Source: a virus
Virus record (IMG/VR): IMGVR_UViG_3300013132_000331
Location: 1-20,456 of that record
Direction: 5' to 3' (one strand)
Length of the DNA: 20,456 nucleotides
The position numbers and the translations under genes were made by a program. Numbering within the stretch: the stretch's first letter is position 1; each line of letters begins with the position of its first letter. Positions 15,387 through 20,456 of the stretch are shown here, piece by piece. The notes beneath the pieces were generated by a model. That model saw only the letters and a list, made by a program, of their open reading frames with translations. It did no database searches and was not told the origin of the DNA.

Positions 15387-15603
15387 GGGGCGGCTGGCGC
15401 AGCGCGGAGAGGCGGTCCTCCTCCATCTTTTCGATGCGATCAGCATACCGGCGCAGCAGTTCGGCTGCGTCATAGAGAATGTGGAAGCCTTCGTTCACGG
15501 GTGTATAGTCGCGGAGCATGATCCGCTCGACATGGCCGGGGATAGTTGCGGCGCGTTCGTCCAGCGTCTTCGCGCCCGGTAGTTCTCGATATGCGTCGCT
15601 CAT
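15361..15603 (-). CDS. Hypothetical early protein, 80 aa
   Basis: An ATGA overlap at both ends. Mostly helical: GAKTLDERAATIPGHVERI, then YDAAELLRRYADRIEKMEED, a charged amphipathic helix, and a C-terminus ALTETKR that almost repeats the C-terminus of the next gene upstream (ALTETKK). No domain or TM segment is recognised. It is probably a small soluble accessory protein. Its reality is supported by coupled start and stop and by an SD (GGAG) eight bases before the ATG. Confidence 0.6.
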   Translation of the reverse strand: MSDAYRELPGAKTLDERAATIPGHVERIMLRDYTPVNEGFHILYDAAELLRRYADRIEKMEEDRLSALRQPPPALTETKR

Positions 15604-15625
15604 TTCTTCGTCTCCGTGAGAGCTG
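15600..15625 (-). repeat. 26-bp junction repeat B, copy 2
   Basis: Second copy, at the boundary of the 108-aa and 80-aa genes. Confidence 0.85.
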
Positions 15626-15926
15626 CGAGGTAGGCGGCGATGGCGGCGCGGGTTTCTGCTCGGATACGTTCACGAAACATTTCCGACACGTCTGGATCAT
15701 TGAGACGTCCAGCCGATCCGATCATGCGCAACGCAGCGGCGGCCTGTGCTCCCGCCTCCAGCGCCCGCTCATCCACCTTCGCGAGATCGTCCAGCAGTGC
15801 GAGCGCGGCGCGGGCTTGCTCGAACGCGAGGGCGATCTTGATGTCGACCGTGCCGCGTTGGTCTATAAACTCGCTCAGACTTTCCGCCGCTGCGGCCACG
15901 TCGGCGCGTATCTTCTGAATACTCAC
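15600..15926 (-). CDS. Hypothetical helical early protein, 108 aa
   Basis: GTG 15926 in a GTGA overlap with the upstream stop; AAGGAG lies eight bases before it. Ala/Leu-rich amphipathic helices dominate (IRADVAAAAESLSEFIDQR, FEQARAALALLDDLAKVDERALEAG, EMFRERIRAETRAAIAAYL), so it is likely an all-alpha, possibly oligomeric protein. It ends ALTETKK. There is no TM segment, Cys or catalytic motif. Function unknown. Confidence 0.6.
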   Translation of the reverse strand: MSIQKIRADVAAAAESLSEFIDQRGTVDIKIALAFEQARAALALLDDLAKVDERALEAGAQAAAALRMIGSAGRLNDPDVSEMFRERIRAETRAAIAAYLAALTETKK

Positions 15927-15938
15927 GGCTGGGGCTCC
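15923..15938 (-). repeat. 16-bp junction repeat C, copy 2
   Basis: Second copy, between the 64-aa and 108-aa genes. Confidence 0.7.
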
Positions 15939-16117
15939 TTATGCATTGCGTAAAGTGCCTCAAGGCCCTCAAGCGCATAGCGCCGACCTTCAGTGTCGGT
16001 CCCGTGATTTCGGCTGACGCGCATGTATCCGATGGTTTCCCAAAGCAGGCGGCGCACTTCTGACGGGTCGGTCAGGTCAAAGGCTCTGGGCTTGTTGGTC
16101 TGAATTTGCTCACTCAT
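15923..16117 (-). CDS. Hypothetical early protein, 64 aa
   Basis: ATGA and GTGA overlaps at its two ends. The product reads RAFDLTDPSEVRRLLWETIGY then RVSRNHGTDTEGRRYALEGLEALYAM and ends KEPQP. It is soluble, with two predicted helices. No family is recognised. The C-terminal codons double as the Shine-Dalgarno site of the next gene. Confidence 0.58.
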   Translation of the reverse strand: MSEQIQTNKPRAFDLTDPSEVRRLLWETIGYMRVSRNHGTDTEGRRYALEGLEALYAMHKEPQP

Positions 16118-16245
16118 CTCTTCTCCTCACGCGCGGGTGGCCAGGATGGCGCGTAGGCCCGCTTAACCTCGGCCATCATCCGCGCAGCTGCGAACACGTG
16201 CCGGGCGTCGATGACGTTAGAGCGGGGTGGGGGTGGTGGGGTCAT
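16114..16245 (-). CDS. Micro-protein, 43 aa
   Basis: Start and stop are both locked by ATGA overlaps with the flanking genes. It begins MTPPPPPRSN, continues IDARHVFAAARMMAEVKRAYA (helix) and ends REEKR. The first 22 bases are nearly the same as the start of the 28-aa ORF at 16604. Codon-length frame, coupling and lack of gaps support expression. Function unknown. Confidence 0.5.
   Translation of the reverse strand: MTPPPPPRSNVIDARHVFAAARMMAEVKRAYAPSWPPAREEKR
16224..16245 (-). repeat. 22-bp junction repeat D, copy 1
   Basis: Matches 16583-16604 at 21 of 22 bases; encodes the start MT(P/Q)PPPP of two micro-ORFs plus the ATGA overlap. Confidence 0.8.
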
Positions 16246-16517
16246 GTGCGGCGACCTAGATGTTCGCCAAACTTAACAATAGCTACGCCTACCTTCGTCG
16301 CCCCGAATATCAGCAACATGAACGGCGAGGCGATTAGCAGGAGCGGCCACGCGAGGCACAGAAAAGTGCGCAGAAACGCCTGGTTATTAGGGTCTGTTTC
16401 GATGTATTCCTTGCCGGCTTTATCGGCTTTGCGCATGTCGCGACCTTCGACCCAGCCCATCGCTAAAAGCACAACGGGCATTCCGCCGATGTAAATCGCC
16501 AAGGAACTCCAATCCAT
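16242..16517 (-). CDS. Two-TM membrane protein, 91 aa
   Basis: The ATG immediately follows a TAG inside the 33-bp junction repeat, which supplies a GGGGGGAAGG ribosome site. TM helices lie at ~5-22 (SLAIYIGGMPVVLLAMGW) and ~51-72 (TFLCLAWPLLLIASPFMLLI). The loop between them is charged (EGRDMRKADKAGKEYIETDP) and likely cytoplasmic. The tail is amphipathic and basic. An early small membrane protein of a phage could act in superinfection exclusion, but no family is recognised. Confidence 0.6.
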   Translation of the reverse strand: MDWSSLAIYIGGMPVVLLAMGWVEGRDMRKADKAGKEYIETDPNNQAFLRTFLCLAWPLLLIASPFMLLIFGATKVGVAIVKFGEHLGRRT

Positions 16518-16546
16518 CTACCTTCCCCCCGCCACAATGCTTGCGC
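16514..16546 (-). repeat. 33-bp junction repeat A, copy 1
   Basis: Identical over 33 bases to 17344-17376. It encodes the last residues ASIVAGGR, a TAG, a G-rich Shine-Dalgarno and the ATGG of the next gene. Confidence 0.95.
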
Positions 16547-16604
16547 CGGCGTGCTGATGTTCCATCGTTGTTTTCCTCAAAAGGGGTGGGGGTGGTTGGG
16601 TCAT
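16518..16604 (-). CDS. Candidate micro-ORF, 28 aa, ending in the 33-bp repeat
   Basis: The ATG at 16604 overlaps the stop of the PAPS-reductase-like gene (ATGA), and its TAG directly abuts the next ATG. It reads MTQPPPPLLRKTT then EHQHAGASIVAGGR. The last eight residues are identical to the end of the gene at 17348. It looks like a fusion of two junction modules with almost nothing between. It may be a translational bridge or the scar of a deleted gene and not a functional peptide. Confidence 0.4.
   Translation of the reverse strand: MTQPPPPLLRKTTMEHQHAGASIVAGGR
16583..16604 (-). repeat. 22-bp junction repeat D, copy 2
   Basis: Second copy, immediately after the PAPS-reductase-like gene. 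Confidence 0.8.
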
Positions 16605-17347
16605 ACTGCATCCTCAACGGCAATCTGACAGAGAAAATCACACGCTGGCGCGATGGGATTTGTGGTCGGCCAATCGGCGGGAATTTCATCGAGGAACATG
16701 CGAACGTCTTTGATGCGCGTAAGCCGCACGTCCAGATCACGTGACAGCTTCGCCATGCGCTCGAAGTGCTCGGGGAATTGTTTGCGCACGAGCGCCCAAT
16801 AGTCGGGGCTTGTGGCCTTCGGGCACGGGATGCAGTTGTTATTGTGAAACCCCAACGCATACATGGCCGGAAGCGTGATGCCTGCCGATTGCAGGAACCC
16901 AAGCGCCCCGGCCTTCGTGATGCCGCGTTCAATCAGTGGCGCGCGAACGCTGCGAAGCTCTGGAAAGTTCGCCTTGAAACGGTTGAACCGCGCGAGGTCG
17001 GCAGCGTCAGCGGTGTATCCGAACACGTGCGAGTCGGTCGGGCGCTGGTAGGCAAAGCGCGGCTGCTTCTTCAGCTCATCCGTGCAAAGCGCGCCCTCAA
17101 TGCCCGCGAGCCAGCGGCGCTTTTCCCACACATCCCACGTTGAGTGGTACTTATCCGAACGAACGCGAATGACGGGCTGACCGAACCAGCGCTCGCAGTC
17201 AGCGATAAAGCGCTCGTTGTCTGGATGCTCCGCGCCTGTCTCGCAGTAGACTGCTTCGCAATGGTCTTCCGTGAGCATGAGCTTCGTTGCAACGGCAGAC
17301 GCTGCGCCAGCGCTGAACCATGACAAGGTACGGGGCGGTGGGGCCAT
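16601..17347 (-). CDS. Phage PAPS-reductase-like PP-loop protein, 248 aa
   Basis: Adenylyl-sulfate reductase / PP-loop ATP pyrophosphatase fold, soluble. The N-terminal LSWFSAGAASAVATKL (8-23) is the phage version of the SGGxDS PP-loop, followed by CETGAEHPDNERFI (~35-48), matching the DTG strand. The C-terminal NNNCIPCPKATSPDYW (~170-185) is a CxxC cluster typical of this phage group. Sulfite production is unlikely in a phage; related PP-loop enzymes activate substrates by adenylation in nucleotide or tRNA sulfur chemistry and in DNA modification (DndC type). The substrate here is unknown. ATG 17347 abuts the previous TAG and uses the SD of the 33-bp repeat. Confidence 0.82.
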   Translation of the reverse strand: MAPPPRTLSWFSAGAASAVATKLMLTEDHCEAVYCETGAEHPDNERFIADCERWFGQPVIRVRSDKYHSTWDVWEKRRWLAGIEGALCTDELKKQPRFAYQRPTDSHVFGYTADAADLARFNRFKANFPELRSVRAPLIERGITKAGALGFLQSAGITLPAMYALGFHNNNCIPCPKATSPDYWALVRKQFPEHFERMAKLSRDLDVRLTRIKDVRMFLDEIPADWPTTNPIAPACDFLCQIAVEDAV

Positions 17348-17376
17348 CTACCTTCCCCCCGCCACAATGCTTGCGC
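17344..17376 (-). repeat. 33-bp junction repeat A, copy 2
   Basis: Second exact copy, between the 66-aa gene and the PAPS-reductase-like gene, 830 bases from copy 1 in the same orientation. Confidence 0.95.
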
Positions 17377-17548
17377 GCTCGTCTTGTGCTGCGGCTTCCT
17401 CAGCGATCAGATCGTCAATCGCTTCCTGTTCCGTGGCGCCCCAACCGACAATGTAGTCCTCGTCGTCGCCTTCACGGGTCGCGCGCCAATCGTTGCAGCG
17501 ATACGGAATGGGCGGGTGTACATATTCAGTGATGATATTGCGGCTCAC
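17348..17548 (-). CDS. Hypothetical early protein, 66 aa
   Basis: GTG 17548 in a GTGA overlap with GGAGG eight bases upstream. It reads ITEYVHPPIPYRCNDWRATR, then an acidic patch (EGDDEDYIVGWGATEQEAIDDLI) that resembles small phage proteins whose fold is beta-strands plus one helix. The tail ASIVAGGR is the repeated C-terminus. There is no TM segment. Function unknown. Confidence 0.62.
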   Translation of the reverse strand: MSRNIITEYVHPPIPYRCNDWRATREGDDEDYIVGWGATEQEAIDDLIAEEAAAQDERASIVAGGR

Positions 17549-17560
17549 AGCCCAATCCTC
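17542..17560 (-). repeat. Bipartite junction repeat F, copy 1
   Basis: On the minus strand GAGGATTGG, 3 bases, GTGAGCC: SD and GTG start of the 66-aa gene. It matches 18044-18064, where the gap is 5 bases. Confidence 0.6.
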
Positions 17561-17730
17561 CGCGCAAACTCTGCCCTGACATCACCGCGCTGTTCCGTGC
17601 GCCTCACGTGCGCGACCAGGTCGAAGCTCGGCGCGACGTTGAGGCGGCCGAACTTGGCGTTTCGCTTTGCGGCGAGTTCATCGAGCGGCGGATTGACGAT
17701 GCGGGCGATGCGTTGCTGTAGGGGGGTCAT
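17545..17730 (-). CDS. Hypothetical early protein, 61 aa
   Basis: ATG 17730 overlaps the preceding stop (ATGA). A basic protein: MTPLQQRIARIVNPPLDELAAKR, FGRLNVAPSFDLVAHVRRT, RAEFARRIGL. Possibly nucleic-acid binding by charge, but no motif is recognised. Its last codons contain the GGAGG used by the next gene. Confidence 0.58.
   Translation of the reverse strand: MTPLQQRIARIVNPPLDELAAKRNAKFGRLNVAPSFDLVAHVRRTEQRGDVRAEFARRIGL
17718..17730 (-). repeat. 13-bp junction repeat E, copy 1
   Basis: GTAGGGGGGTCAT on the + strand, 12 of 13 with 18118-18130; covers the start codon and next codons of the 61-aa gene. Short enough that chance is possible. Confidence 0.5.
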
Positions 17731-18050
17731 TGCGTTTTATCCTGCGTTGGTGTCGTTGGCGGTTCAATATTGCGACTTTCCGTTGTGACGGGTGCGTCAG
17801 GGGGGCCGCGCAAAATCTTGAGCCAATAGCGTTCGCACAATGGACACTTGGGAGAGCCAACAGGGTCGGGCTGCTCGGTCGAAGTAGATCGTGGCCCCCC
17901 GGCGCCGTTTCGGCACGCGGTTTCAAAAAGCGTGTAGGGCTTGCCGTCAAACATAGAAACGGGACGAGAAATCAGCCAAAAGCACTCCTCGGTCCTCCGT
18001 ACCCACGATGACCCCCACACGCCACTAACTGGTTGCTGTTGATGGCTCAC
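17727..18050 (-). CDS. Hypothetical CxxC protein, 107 aa
   Basis: I choose GTG 18050, which overlaps the stop of a 27-aa ORF (GTGA) and has GAGG ten bases upstream, over the in-frame TTG at 18059. The N-terminal half is folded-looking (SGVWGSSWVRRTEECFWLIS, DGKPYTLFETACRNG). Cys69 and Cys72 form a CPLCERYW knuckle, with Cys23 and Cys46 possibly completing a zinc site. The C-terminal ~25 residues are Pro/Thr-rich and disordered. No family is recognised. Confidence 0.6.
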   Translation of the reverse strand: MSHQQQPVSGVWGSSWVRRTEECFWLISRPVSMFDGKPYTLFETACRNGAGGPRSTSTEQPDPVGSPKCPLCERYWLKILRGPPDAPVTTESRNIEPPTTPTQDKTQ

Positions 18051-18064
18051 GGTATCCAATCCTC
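18044..18064 (-). repeat. Bipartite junction repeat F, copy 2
   Basis: On the minus strand GAGGATTGG, 5 bases, GTGAGCC: SD and GTG start of the 107-aa CxxC gene. It supports the GTG start at 18050. Confidence 0.6.
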
Positions 18065-18130
18065 GTTCAAATCATCCAACGGGTGGCGCGGCGTGAGCCA
18101 GTCGAGCAGTGCGCGCAGTAGGAGGGTCAT
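18047..18130 (-). CDS. Candidate micro-ORF, 27 aa
   Basis: The ATG at 18130 overlaps the pentapeptide gene stop (ATGA), and the TGA overlaps the next GTG (GTGA). It reads [17 protein letters not shown] then [10 protein letters not shown], an amphipathic helix with an acidic tail. It fills the gap exactly, keeping the operon translationally continuous. It may be a short peptide or a coupling leader. Confidence 0.42.
   Translation of the reverse strand: MTLLLRALLDWLTPRHPLDDLNEDWIP
18118..18130 (-). repeat. 13-bp junction repeat E, copy 2
   Basis: GTAGGAGGGTCAT on the + strand, at the start of the 27-aa ORF. Confidence 0.5.
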
Positions 18131-18774
18131 GCCTGCACCTGTTCAGCAGCTTTCACTTCCGCCGCGATCACGTCGTCAAAGTAGTCCAGAATGCGCAGCG
18201 TCTCGCGTGCCTTGGGCGTGTCGGGGTATTCGCGGGCGACGTGCGCCGCGTAGTCTGCGCTCGTCAGGAACCAGCACCCCGCGACGATCATCGGCGGCCC
18301 TTGCTCCATCTCGAACAGCATGAACGTGTAGCCGTCGCTGACGCGCTGGACACTAGCAAGTTGGCGCTTGATTTTTTCGCCGTTGAGGTCCGCGCCGCTG
18401 AGGTTCGCGTGGCTGAGGTTCGCGCCGATGAGGTACGCGTGGCTGAGGTCCGCGCCGTTGAGGTCCGCGCCGCTGAGGTTCGCGTGGCTGAGGTTCGCGC
18501 CGATGAGGTACGCGCCTCTGAGGTACGCGTGGCTGAGGTTCGCGCCGCTGAGGTTCGCGTGGCTGAGGTCCGCGCCGCTGAGGTTCGCGCCGATGAGGTA
18601 CGCGTGGCTGAGGTCCGCGCCGCTGAGGCTCGCGCCGGTGAGGTACGCGTGGCTCTTAACCGCCACCCGCACCGCCAGCCCTAGCTTGACCGTCCAGTGT
18701 GCGTCCTCGGAGCAGTCGATTTCAGCGGTGCACTGGACCGCGCCCGTGAAGCGGTTTTTGATTTCGTACTTCAT
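18127..18774 (-). CDS. Pentapeptide repeat protein, 215 aa
   Basis: The N-terminal cap (1-40, [20 protein letters not shown]) is typical of phage pentapeptide proteins. Residues 41-130 are 18 uninterrupted pentapeptides of the form (S/I)(G/H)A(D/N/Y)L, predicting a right-handed quadrilateral beta-helix of about 4.5 coils. Residues 131-215 form a separate domain ([34 protein letters not shown]). Such rods can mimic DNA (Qnr, MfpA gyrase inhibitors), but most phage members have no known target. An early-expressed phage DNA mimic is possible. ATG 18774 overlaps the NinB stop (ATGA). Confidence 0.88.
   Translation of the reverse strand: MKYEIKNRFTGAVQCTAEIDCSEDAHWTVKLGLAVRVAVKSHAYLTGASLSGADLSHAYLIGANLSGADLSHANLSGANLSHAYLRGAYLIGANLSHANLSGADLNGADLSHAYLIGANLSHANLSGADLNGEKIKRQLASVQRVSDGYTFMLFEMEQGPPMIVAGCWFLTSADYAAHVAREYPDTPKARETLRILDYFDDVIAAEVKAAEQVQA
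18385..18654. repeat. 18 x 15-bp tandem repeat encoding pentapeptides
   Basis: The 15-base unit (cgcgNNgNtgaggtN on the + strand) repeats without interruption and varies mainly at a few positions, so the DNA is far more uniform than the protein requires. This suggests recent expansion or homogenisation and likely length variation by slippage. Confidence 0.9.
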
Positions 18775-19169
18775 GCCGACACCTTATCGCGCGCGTTCAG
18801 CTTCACGCCGTAGCGCGCCGCGAATGCTTCAATGATGGTCATCAAATCTGACATCTCCTCTTTCGAGAGGTCCGATGAGGACCGTCCCAGCTGGACGAAC
18901 CCGTCGCCGTGAATGTTCGGCACGATGCGCATTTCCTGTTTCAGCGCGGCCAGAAACACCTGTTTCCAGTCTTCCGGTGTCAGCCTCTGGCCATGCCATT
19001 GAAGTTGGCCGGCGACTTCAGTGAGCATGGCCCAGAGCCGCGCATTCTGATCCAGCGTGCGCTTCGGGCCTTGGAACGTGACGCGCGTTTCTGGCGGCGC
19101 TCGGCGTATCCAATCGATTGCCTTGGCGCGCATGGCATCGTTCCAGAGGACCAAAACCGCCCTGCTCAT
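18771..19169 (-). CDS. ninB: NinB family recombination protein, 132 aa
   Basis: I choose ATG 19169 ([11 protein letters not shown]), which overlaps the upstream stop (ATGA); the extension to 19196 is Gly/Arg filler. The core [17 protein letters not shown] (37-53), [15 protein letters not shown] (63-77) and the C-terminal [22 protein letters not shown] are the NinB (lambda Orf) signature. Orf binds ssDNA/SSB and acts as a recombination mediator, replacing RecFOR in lambda Red recombination. It sits directly after a RecT-like annealing protein, forming a recombination module. Confidence 0.9.
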   Translation of the reverse strand: MSRAVLVLWNDAMRAKAIDWIRRAPPETRVTFQGPKRTLDQNARLWAMLTEVAGQLQWHGQRLTPEDWKQVFLAALKQEMRIVPNIHGDGFVQLGRSSSDLSKEEMSDLMTIIEAFAARYGVKLNARDKVSA

Positions 19170-19966
19170 CCCCGCGCCCCTGCCTCGTCTTCCCACACCT
19201 GCGTCTCGCCCAGTTCCTCCCAGCGCTTAGCGAAAGGGATGCGGTAGAAGGCGCGCATCAGATGGGGCTTGGCGGCCTTCAGCGCTTTCTTCTCCGGGCT
19301 CGTCCACCATGCTTTCAGATCCTCGCGTGTGCTGAACGCCTCCATTTCGCTTTCAAGCTCGGCCCATTCGGGCTGCGTGGTCTGATCGACCTCCTCGCCG
19401 TCGAGCTGTGGGGCGGGCAGAGCCTCTTGCGCAACGACCGGCGCCGCAGGCTGACGCGCGGGCTCGAAGTCCATGACCTCCTCAGCGGCGTACATGCCGC
19501 CTAACGCGCCGGGAAATGCCGTGCGGACGCCTTCCGAGATGACACGCGCGCGAAGCATCTGACGGGGGAATTTCCGCCACATATCCCTGCCGCCCAGTCC
19601 GGCCTGCTTGGCGCGATCCATGTCCCAATCGATCTCGACCGGCTCGCAGCTTGCGTGGCTGAAGACGGCGGCGACGCGCTCATCCGTGAGGCAGGTCCAC
19701 TTGACCTTGCCGCCCGCTTGCTGGAAACGCGCCAGCATGGCTTCCGCCTTCAAGCTGGGCTTGCCCTGAATGACCGAATAGTCCTGCATCGCGCTGGCGA
19801 CGTGACGGCCATCGGCCTCGGCCATGAGCATCAGGGCGACAACCTGATCCACGCTGGACAGCCCGAAGAGGCGCGAACGCACGATGTGTTCGGCCATGCG
19901 CTCGATTTCATCGAAACTGCGGCGCGCAACGGGCTGAGCGGTATACTGAACAACTTCCCCAGCCAT
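19166..19966 (-). CDS. RecT-like single-strand annealing recombinase, 266 aa
   Basis: ATG 19966 (MAGEVVQYTAQ) overlaps the upstream stop as TGATG; the longer frame to 20077 is shadow coding. Conserved phage RecT-type features are SVDQVVALMLMAEADG (~38-53), YSVIQGKPSLKAEAMLARFQ (~63-82), SHASCEPVEIDWDMDRAKQAGL, and MWRKFPRQMLRARVISEGVR (~129-148), ending at YAAEEVMDFE (~159-168). The C-terminal ~95 residues are a Pro/Glu linker and a helical tail that may bind SSB or a nuclease. RecT proteins anneal complementary ssDNA. No partner RecE/Exo nuclease is visible in the window. The family call comes from remembered motif order. Confidence 0.78.
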   Translation of the reverse strand: MAGEVVQYTAQPVARRSFDEIERMAEHIVRSRLFGLSSVDQVVALMLMAEADGRHVASAMQDYSVIQGKPSLKAEAMLARFQQAGGKVKWTCLTDERVAAVFSHASCEPVEIDWDMDRAKQAGLGGRDMWRKFPRQMLRARVISEGVRTAFPGALGGMYAAEEVMDFEPARQPAAPVVAQEALPAPQLDGEEVDQTTQPEWAELESEMEAFSTREDLKAWWTSPEKKALKAAKPHLMRAFYRIPFAKRWEELGETQVWEDEAGARG

Positions 19967-20346
19967 CACGCAGCCCCCGTCAGGCGTGCGTCGCGCGCGG
20001 TGTCGTAGGCATGATCGATCGCAGCGGCTTCCATGTCGGCCATCAGCGTCTGGCAGTAGTCGTCGTAAGCGCGCCAAGCGTTGCTATCGATCTCCGCGCG
20101 CTCAACCGTCGTCGTGGCCGAAAGGGGCAGCGCTTCGTAGGCGGATGCTTGAAAAAGATCGCACTCTAGCGCGGGAAGCTCCCCGGCAAGGCTTTCCACC
20201 ATGGCGTCAAACGCGCGACGCGCTTTGCGGCCCGACATGCCGCACTCCATGGCCTGTTCGATTGCCAGCCAGATGCGGCTTCCGGCATGGCATGCCGCCA
20301 GCGCGATCCGGTCGGCGGCGATTTCTGCGGCGTCTCGTGTAGACAT
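19966..20346 (-). CDS. Hypothetical protein, first gene of the leftward operon, 126 aa
   Basis: I choose ATG 20346 (MSTRDAAEIAADRIALAACH) with GGGAG six bases upstream, over ATG 20379, which would sit at or upstream of the transcription start. It is helical: AGSRIWLAIEQAMECGMSGRKARRAF, FDAMVESLAGELPALECDLFQ, a VERAEIDSNAWRAYDDYC segment. No TM segment or catalytic motif. As the promoter-proximal gene next to recombination genes it could be a DNA-metabolism or host-takeover factor, but no family is recognised. Confidence 0.62.
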   Translation of the reverse strand: MSTRDAAEIAADRIALAACHAGSRIWLAIEQAMECGMSGRKARRAFDAMVESLAGELPALECDLFQASAYEALPLSATTTVERAEIDSNAWRAYDDYCQTLMADMEAAAIDHAYDTARDARLTGAA

Positions 20347-20369
20347 GTGCAACTCCCTTGCTTGGGAGG

Positions 20370-20398
20370 AGATAAGCACGGGACGGATACCGACGCAA
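20370..20398 (-). promoter_or_regulatory. Leftward early promoter
   Basis: On the minus strand TTGCGT (20398-20393), 17-base spacer, TTATCT (20375-20370), preceded by TG one base upstream (extended -10 style). The -10 is a weak match. It lies 24 bases before the first start codon, and an operator-like site fills the spacer. Confidence 0.5.
20380..20391 (-). promoter_or_regulatory. Operator-like site O3
   Basis: On the minus strand GGTATCCGTCCC: one perfect half-site and one with a single mismatch (TCCC for TACC), preceded by C. It fills the spacer of the leftward promoter, 21 bases centre to centre from O2 (two helical turns). Confidence 0.45.
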
Positions 20399-20400
20399 GC

Positions 20401-20412
20401 GGTATTTGTACC
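20401..20412 (+). promoter_or_regulatory. Operator-like site O2
   Basis: GGTATTTGTACC: perfect GGTA/TACC half-sites around a 4-base centre, preceded by C. It lies just upstream of the leftward -35 box, 44 bases centre to centre from O1. Confidence 0.55.
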
Positions 20413-20433
20413 TAGCCCCGAAAATAATTCCTC

Positions 20434-20456
20434 TTGACGGTGTCGGTATGTTTACC
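20434..20456 (+). promoter_or_regulatory. Rightward promoter, -35 half (runs off the window)
   Basis: TTGACG at 20434-20439 is followed by exactly 17 bases to the window end, so a -10 box would fall just outside. It diverges from the leftward promoter, as expected for a repressor or right-arm operon. Confidence 0.4.
20445..20456 (+). promoter_or_regulatory. Operator-like site O1
   Basis: GGTATGTTTACC: perfect GGTA/TACC half-sites around a 4-base centre, preceded by C. It lies in the spacer of the rightward promoter. Confidence 0.55.

Noticed and set aside
18051-18059. TTG start at 18059 for the CxxC protein
   Set aside because: GTG 18050 has better SD spacing, a GTGA overlap, and is matched by the similar junction at 17548.
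18385-18654. Regularly repeated DNA that could suggest a CRISPR array
   Set aside because: Units are contiguous 15-mers with no spacers and encode protein.
18109-18835. Two long + strand ORFs across the pentapeptide array, with repeating EVR/AEVRV and RFAWLRFAP phrases
   Set aside because: They are the other strand of an 18 x 15-bp repeat, where a 15-base period keeps all frames open; the minus-strand product has the real pentapeptide pattern and operon coupling.

Overview
The window is phage DNA, either a temperate phage or a prophage segment. The evidence is a P22-like tail accessory protein, a run of ejection-type virion genes, an endolysin with an embedded Rz/Rz1 spanin pair, NinB and a RecT-like annealing protein, and a repressor-operator-like region at the right edge. 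Base composition is GC-rich throughout, and the style of the early genes (DUF4326, pentapeptide protein, PAPS-reductase-like protein, RecT-like protein) suggests an alphaproteobacterial host. That host call is an impression from family resemblance, not a search result. No tRNA, rRNA, insertion sequence, integrase or CRISPR array is visible.

Region 1 (1-8395, + strand) is the end of the virion operon. Its order recalls P22 (gp10, gp26, gp14, gp7, gp20, gp16): a gp10-like packaged-DNA stabilisation protein (partial), a 329-aa structural protein, a 57-aa zinc-ribbon-like protein, a 118-aa GNAT-like protein, then 242-, 424- and 1385-aa ejection/internal virion candidates. All are overlapping or abutting.

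Region 2 (8342-12464) is an accessory cassette between the virion and lysis genes. It has one small two-TM protein on the minus strand, then on the + strand an unrecognised Pro-rich protein, a coiled-coil tail-anchored protein, a four-TM protein, and a 512-aa Hsp70/DnaK-type ATPase without the helical lid. The four-TM protein and the 1385-aa virion protein share a coiled-coil / peptidoglycan-binding-like / coiled-coil module, which links the cassette to the virion.

Region 3 (12461-14608, + strand) is lysis: a GH24-type endolysin with a C-terminal membrane segment, Rz, an overlapping Rz1 lipoprotein, and two small membrane proteins, one a holin candidate. This operon meets the minus-strand operon stop-to-stop, with the two stop codons sharing bases and no room for a terminator.

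Region 4 (14605-20346, - strand) is a leftward early operon of 18 genes. All 17 junctions are 4-base ATGA/GTGA overlaps, a TGATG overlap, or direct abutment. It runs from a hypothetical protein, the RecT-like protein, NinB and the pentapeptide protein to many small genes, several only 27-43 codons long. Short near-identical repeats recur at its gene junctions and carry Shine-Dalgarno and start or stop signals, so the small genes look like interchangeable cassettes.

Region 5 (20347-20456) holds the leftward promoter, the -35 half of a rightward promoter, and three copies of a GGTA-N4-TACC-type operator. It reads like a lambda-type switch whose repressor gene probably lies just past the right edge.
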